Shown: piece by piece, positions 59,843 to 64,000 of the stretch
Position numbering within the stretch: the stretch's first letter is position 1
How the letters are laid out: each line of letters opens with the position of its first letter
NCBI RefSeq assembly: GCF_047238105.1
Contig: NZ_JBDFMD010000001.1
Coordinates: forward strand, 2,046,001 to 2,110,000
Source of the DNA: Paenibacillus_D sp047238105
GTDB lineage: Bacteria; Bacillota; Bacilli; Paenibacillales; Paenibacillaceae
DNA: 64,000 bases
Reading direction: 5' to 3'
Notes under the pieces: model-generated
Database searches by the model: none
What the model saw: only the letters and a program-made list of their open reading frames with translations
What the model was told of the DNA's origin: nothing
Program-made: the position numbers and the translations under genes

Positions 59843-61477
59843 ATCGAACATTTATCCCAACGACAAAAAGTGCTGATCATGATCGCCATCATGGCGGCCA
59901 TGTTCTTTGCAGCGATCAATCAGACAATCGTCAGTACGGCGATGCCCCGGATCGCTTCCCTGCTCAACGGCATGGACCTGTATACGTGGGTCATCACCAT
60001 CTATATGCTGACTTCTACCATCGCCACTGTGCTGGTCGGCAAGCTCTCGGATATCTACGGCCGCAAGCCGTTTCTATTGCTGGGCATCATCTTCTTCATG
60101 ATCGGCGCCTTCCTGTGCGGCACGGCCGGTACGATCGGCCAGATGATCCTCTACCGGGGGATCCAGGGCGTCGGCGGCGGGATTATCATGGCGACCGCTA
60201 TTACGGCGATCGGCGACTTGTTCGCCCCCCGGGAGCGTGCCAAGTGGACAGGAATGATGATGGCCATCTTCGGCTTCTCCAGCGTCCTGGGCCCTACGCT
60301 CGGCGGCTGGATGGTCGATCATATGAACTGGGAATGGATCTTCTGGATCTTCCTGCCGATCGGCTTCATCGCCTTCGCGATGATCTGGCGGCTGTTCCCG
60401 AAACCGCAACGCAACTACAACGAGAAAGTGGACTATCTCGGCTCCCTGTTCCTGACGACAGCCATCATCCCGCTGCTGTTAGGTTTTACTTGGGCCGGTA
60501 CCCAATATGCATGGCTCTCCTGGCAGATCATCGGCCTGTTCGCGGCCTGTCTGGTCAGCATCTTCCTCTTTGTATTAGTAGAGCGCAAGGTGCAGAGTCC
60601 TGTACTGCCGCTGTCCCTGTTCAGCAACTCGGTCGTCACGATCTCCAATATTGCCGGCTTCCTGATGGGCGCAGGCATGCTGGGCGCCTTGATCTATCTG
60701 CCATTCTTCGTGCAGGGCGTCGAAGGCATCTCGCCTACGTACTCCGGCTATGTGACGATGCCGATGTCGATTGCCATGATCGTCCTGAGCGCCCTGACCG
60801 GCCGCTGGATGACCAAGTCGGGCAAGTACAAGCGCTTCGCCTTGCTGGGCATGGCGATCATGACGGTGGGGATGGTCATCATGGCGTATATGGACAATAT
60901 TCCTGTCGCCATCGTCAGTATGATCGTCTTCGGGATCGGACTGGGATTGGGGATGCCCGTCTTCACACTGGCCGCCCAAAATGCGGTCTCGCCGAGCGAG
61001 CTGGGCGTCGTCACCGCCTCTTCCCAGCTGTTCCGCAACCTCGGCAGTACGATCGGCATTGCGGTCATGGGCTCGATCATGATCTCGCGGATGGCGCATA
61101 ATATCAGCGCCGCCATGAGCAATGCCGGCGCGAGCAACCCGGCCGCAGCTGACCCGGAAGTGATGCAGCAGCTGCAACCGTTTATGGACCCGCAGCTGCT
61201 CACCAATCAACCGGAGCTGGAGCGTCTGACGGCTTCATTGCCCGATGAGCTGCAATCGGTCGCGATGCAGATGGTCGGCATGATGCGGGGCGCGCTCAGC
61301 GACGCGCTGACCACGGTCTTCCTCACGGGAGCCGGATTGCTCGTCGTCGCGTTCATCCTCGTCGTCTTCATGCGCGAGATCCCGCTCCGCAGCTCTGATG
61401 CTCCTTCGGCTGAGAGCGGAGGCGAGCGCGAGAGCAGCGGCAGCGTATCGGCCCGACCTTCCATAAATGAGATGTAA
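59843..61477 (+). CDS. MFS multidrug efflux pump (DHA2, 14 helices), apparent ATC start
   Basis: About 544 residues of the EmrB/QacA family: NQTIVSTAMPRI after helix 1, motif A GKLSDIYGRKPF, motif C GFSSVLGPTLGGW, 14 predicted helices, and a disordered Ser/Glu tail. The pump exports drugs with proton influx. After the MarR stop (59836) no ATG or GTG is near the AAGGAG at 59828-59833; the homologous N-terminus EHLSQRQKVLIMIAIMAA begins at ATC 59843 (or ATC 59840). The GTG at 59870 is 36 bases from the site. It is in frame with marR across the stop. Confidence 0.85.
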   Translation: MEHLSQRQKVLIMIAIMAAMFFAAINQTIVSTAMPRIASLLNGMDLYTWVITIYMLTSTIATVLVGKLSDIYGRKPFLLLGIIFFMIGAFLCGTAGTIGQMILYRGIQGVGGGIIMATAITAIGDLFAPRERAKWTGMMMAIFGFSSVLGPTLGGWMVDHMNWEWIFWIFLPIGFIAFAMIWRLFPKPQRNYNEKVDYLGSLFLTTAIIPLLLGFTWAGTQYAWLSWQIIGLFAACLVSIFLFVLVERKVQSPVLPLSLFSNSVVTISNIAGFLMGAGMLGALIYLPFFVQGVEGISPTYSGYVTMPMSIAMIVLSALTGRWMTKSGKYKRFALLGMAIMTVGMVIMAYMDNIPVAIVSMIVFGIGLGLGMPVFTLAAQNAVSPSELGVVTASSQLFRNLGSTIGIAVMGSIMISRMAHNISAAMSNAGASNPAAADPEVMQQLQPFMDPQLLTNQPELERLTASLPDELQSVAMQMVGMMRGALSDALTTVFLTGAGLLVVAFILVVFMREIPLRSSDAPSAESGGERESSGSVSARPSINEM

Positions 61478-61485
61478 GCCTTCAA

Positions 61486-61557
61486 GCGAGGGAGCTGCTC
61501 CCCATGTCATTAAGTTTTCTATCTTAATGACATGGGGCTGCTCCCTCGCCTTTTTTT
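61486..61557 (+). terminator. Long terminator after the MFS gene
   Basis: A stem of nearly 30 bp (GCGAGGGAGCTGCTCCCCAT and onward with its complement) and TTTTTTT. It is unusually long and could work both ways in structure but has the T-run only on the plus side. Confidence 0.9.
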
Positions 61558-61696
61558 GCCTGCGGCCTCTGCTCTGACGGCTTCCGCCGAGTTTACAACA
61601 ACAAAAACCCCATCCAAGCTGCTTCATGTGAAGTGGAACCGTTTAATCATCTATAGATGTTTGGGGAACCTTACTATAAAAAAGGAGTGGATAGAC

Positions 61697-62494
61697 ATGG
61701 GCAGCGAAAAACGAGTCGAAGGCAAAGTAGCCGTCATCACCGGCGGCGGATCCGGGATCGGCAAAGGCGCCGCACTGAAGCTGGCAGAGCAAGGCGCCAT
61801 CGTCTGTATGCTGGACCGGACGCTGGACAACGCCAATGAGGTAAAGTCTCAGATCGAAGCAGCCGGCGGTACAGCCGACGTATACGAGACCGATGTCGCC
61901 AAGCCCGAGATGGTCGAGAAAGCCATGCAAGCGGTTGTGGACAAGCACGGCCGCATCGACATCGTCTTCGCCAATGCCGGGATCAACGGCACCTGGGCGC
62001 CGATCGAAGAGCTCACGGTCGACGATTGGGATCAGACCTTGGGCATTAATCTGAAGGGAACGTTCCTGACCGTGAAGTACGCCGTCCCATTCCTGAAGGA
62101 GAACGGCGGCGGCAGCATCATCATCACCAGCTCCGTCAACGGCAACCGGATCTTCTCCAACACAGGCGCAACGGCTTACAGCTCAAGCAAAGCCGGCCAG
62201 GTCGCCTTTATGAAGATGATCGCCCTGGAGCTGGCGCCGTCCAAGATTCGCGTCAATGCCGTCTGTCCGGGAGCCATCGACACCAACATCGACGACAACA
62301 CCAACATCTCGCCGTCGCTGGAGAAGGTCAAGATGCCGATCGAATATCCGAAGGGCAGCCAGCCGCTCGAGTTCAAGTCCGGCACGATCGAGCAGTGCGG
62401 AGACCTGGTGCTCTTCCTCGCATCCGAGGAATCAAGCCATATCTCCGGCGTCGATATCTACATCGACGGGGCCGAGTCTTTGATGCGGGGATAA
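61697..62494 (+). CDS. SDR-family oxidoreductase
   Basis: A 265-residue classical short-chain dehydrogenase: VITGGGSGIGKG, NAGI, catalytic Ser in TSSVNG, YSSSK, and SGVDIYIDGAESL. Cofactor NAD(P). Substrate unknown. The start follows AAAGGAG; the longer frame from 61532 reads through the terminator and leader and is not used. Confidence 0.87.
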   Translation: MGSEKRVEGKVAVITGGGSGIGKGAALKLAEQGAIVCMLDRTLDNANEVKSQIEAAGGTADVYETDVAKPEMVEKAMQAVVDKHGRIDIVFANAGINGTWAPIEELTVDDWDQTLGINLKGTFLTVKYAVPFLKENGGGSIIITSSVNGNRIFSNTGATAYSSSKAGQVAFMKMIALELAPSKIRVNAVCPGAIDTNIDDNTNISPSLEKVKMPIEYPKGSQPLEFKSGTIEQCGDLVLFLASEESSHISGVDIYIDGAESLMRG

Positions 62495-62504
62495 ACGGGA
62501 ATAG

Positions 62505-62553
62505 ACCACCTGCGTGTTGTTAGGGCTAGCCCTAGCTCGCGCAGGTGGTTTTT
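62505..62553 (+). terminator. Terminator after the SDR gene
   Basis: ACCACCTGCG pairs with CGCAGGTGGT and is followed by TTTT; the loop holds a second dyad AGGGCTAGCCCT. Confidence 0.82.
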
Positions 62554-62596
62554 AGATTCTTTGATTCAGATTAAAACGACCCGAAGGAATGGCCAG

Positions 62597-63265
62597 TTAG
62601 TCAGCCCGGCTTGCGATGCCGTACATCAACAAGTCTATCGTCTGATCAATCTCTTGGTCTTCATCGAACGGGAAGTCCGGTATGATGAGTACATGTGTCA
62701 GGATGAGGCCGATCATGACACTGGCCCCCACGCGCACAAGCCGCCATGACGGAGCCTCCACCAGTTGGCCCTCTTTCTGGAAATGAGCGATAGCTTTCTG
62801 AACCCGTTGGAATACAATCTCTGATGCGAGATTTCGTACCTGAGCCATTAACTCAGGCTGAAAGGGCACCTCGTGTATTAGAATTTTAATGATATTCGTG
62901 TTCTCGCGCACAAATTTGATCCTGTCTTTGACAAGCGCTCTGAAAAATGTGTCCGCCCGATCGTAGGGCATATCAATCGTCTTGGCAAAATCCCGCATTA
63001 GAAAAGGCGTCACGAGCTTGATCATAATAGGTCCGGCGATGGATAACAGCAGATCCTTTTTGGTCTTGTAATGCCGGAAGATCGTTCCTTCAGCAACGCC
63101 GGCCCGTTGTGCGATTTCGCTCGTTGAAGTGGCATTGAAGCCTTTTTCCGCAAAAATTTCCGTAGCCGCTTCTAAGATTCTGATCTGTTTCTCCGTCTTT
63201 TTCTCTGTATCCTCTTCCGTCATCCGGATCAGGTCCTCCAGCCACTGTTCCCTCTTGCTCGACAT
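62597..63265 (-). CDS. TetR-family regulator
   Basis: A 222-residue TetR protein: helix-turn-helix in TSTSEIAQRAGVAEGTIFRH after ILEAATEIFAEKGF, then a helical ligand domain. It lies after an ABC-2 exporter permease gene on the same strand and may repress it. The ATG at 63265 follows GGGGGAGAGG; the ATG at 63304 lacks a site. Confidence 0.85.
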   Translation of the reverse strand: MSSKREQWLEDLIRMTEEDTEKKTEKQIRILEAATEIFAEKGFNATSTSEIAQRAGVAEGTIFRHYKTKKDLLLSIAGPIMIKLVTPFLMRDFAKTIDMPYDRADTFFRALVKDRIKFVRENTNIIKILIHEVPFQPELMAQVRNLASEIVFQRVQKAIAHFQKEGQLVEAPSWRLVRVGASVMIGLILTHVLIIPDFPFDEDQEIDQTIDLLMYGIASRAD

Positions 63266-63492
63266 AGAGGCCTCTCCCCCTTCAAGTTCAGATGCTTCTT
63301 CCATCTAGAAGTGTGGTGAAAATTAGGCCTGCGTTGTGCGGATCGTCCTTCCGATCGCTGTGGTTCCCAGAATTCTTGAATCATAACCTCTGGTTGAGGT
63401 TGAATTCCGGGAACCAAGGCGAGCGCTCCGCTTCTCCAGGACAATTCCGCCCCACTTCCGGCACTTTTTCACCAATCTTCTAGACCAGCGTA

Positions 63493-64000
63493 CTATATTT
63501 TGCGATGTTTTCGCAAGGCGACGACGTTGGCTGCCATGAAAGCAAAGGACAGACCGGCCAGTACATAAACGTCTGTGGCAATGGAGTGCCACCCGCCGCC
63601 TCGAATCATCACGTCCTTTAAAGCATCGGCCCCATATTTAAGCGGTGTAATATGAGCAATCCAGCGCAGCCACGGGGACATGCTATCCAGATCAAACAAC
63701 CCGGAGAAAAACACCTGCGGCACGATCACTAACGGAATGAACTGGATCATCTGAAATTCCGATTGGGCAAATGCGGACAGAAAGGTACCAAAGCTCAGCG
63801 CGGTGAGCGACAATAACAGCATGATTAAAAGCACATATCCGAAGGAGCCCGTCATCATGCTGCCGAGACCATATATGGTATAACCGGCAATCAACACCGA
63901 CTGCAGGCCGGTAAAGATGCCAAAGCCCGCCATATAGCCAACAACAATTTCCCAGCGGCGCAGCGGAGTAGCAAGCAACCGTTCCAACGTCCCGCTCGTT
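63493..64000 (-). CDS. ABC-2 type exporter permease, C-terminal part (5' end outside window)
   Basis: At least 168 residues, open to the right edge. The part seen holds TLERLLATPLRRWEIV, the usual cytoplasmic stretch of ABC-2 permeases, then five or six membrane helices with a PQVFFSGLFDLDSMSPWLRW loop. It exports drugs or lipids with an ATPase probably coded further right. The TTG at 63987 is an internal Leu codon, not a start. Confidence 0.82.
   Translation of the reverse strand, partial: TSGTLERLLATPLRRWEIVVGYMAGFGIFTGLQSVLIAGYTIYGLGSMMTGSFGYVLLIMLLLSLTALSFGTFLSAFAQSEFQMIQFIPLVIVPQVFFSGLFDLDSMSPWLRWIAHITPLKYGADALKDVMIRGGGWHSIATDVYVLAGLSFAFMAANVVALRKHRKI

Overview
The window is GC-rich chromosomal DNA from an endospore-forming Gram-positive, most probably Paenibacillus or a close relative. 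The signs are strong AGGAGG-type ribosome binding sites, a YesM/YesN-type two-component pair beside a sugar ABC transporter, a collagen-like spore-surface protein, a SleB-like cortex enzyme, several proteins resembling endospore-appendage (Ena, DUF3992) subunits, and a B. subtilis-like mhq quinone-response operon. No rRNA or tRNA genes are visible.

Left part (1-21 kb): the tail of an AraC-type response regulator, a PatB-type C-S lyase, chorismate synthase divergent from a LysR regulator, a gene-free stretch carrying a dense cluster of DnaA boxes, RNase H1 with a ROK sugar kinase, a BceAB-type transporter without its sensor pair, a type I pullulanase, the mhqD-mhqO-mhqR operon, a SleB-like hydrolase, a permuted NlpC/P60-like protein, a broken TnpB element, and an L,D-transpeptidase.

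Middle part (21.5-35.6 kb) is the most unusual region. A collagen-like protein is followed by legB-legC-legG-legI-legH on the plus strand, converging on ptmE-ptmF-legF-ptmA on the minus strand. Together these are the known set for CMP-legionaminic acid made from GDP-GlcNAc. Next comes an apparent operon of an Ena-like protein, two small unknown proteins and a Maf-type (DUF115) glycosyltransferase, flanked by two more Ena-like genes. One Ena-like gene has a very good sigma-K-type promoter. I infer a nonulosonic-acid glycosylation system for the spore surface or spore appendages rather than for flagella. As assembled, legI carries a one-base frameshift.

Right part (35.8-64 kb): a KapD-like exonuclease; a Cfr-family 23S rRNA methyltransferase behind a complete transcription attenuator with a leader peptide; an AraC regulator divergent from an FAD oxidoreductase; a sugar utilisation block (YesM-like kinase, YesN-like regulator, two permeases, a binding protein, two glycoside hydrolases, and a HAD protein with a cysteine-rich tail); a short UvrC-like nuclease; a PadR operon; a MarR-MFS drug efflux pair; an SDR; and a TetR regulator with an ABC-2 exporter permease running off the right edge.

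Across the window, five intergenic sites carry short tandem repeats of different sequence that all have a period of almost exactly 51 bp. Four of the five lie between convergent genes. Two genes (the UvrC-like nuclease and the MFS pump) appear to start with ATC.
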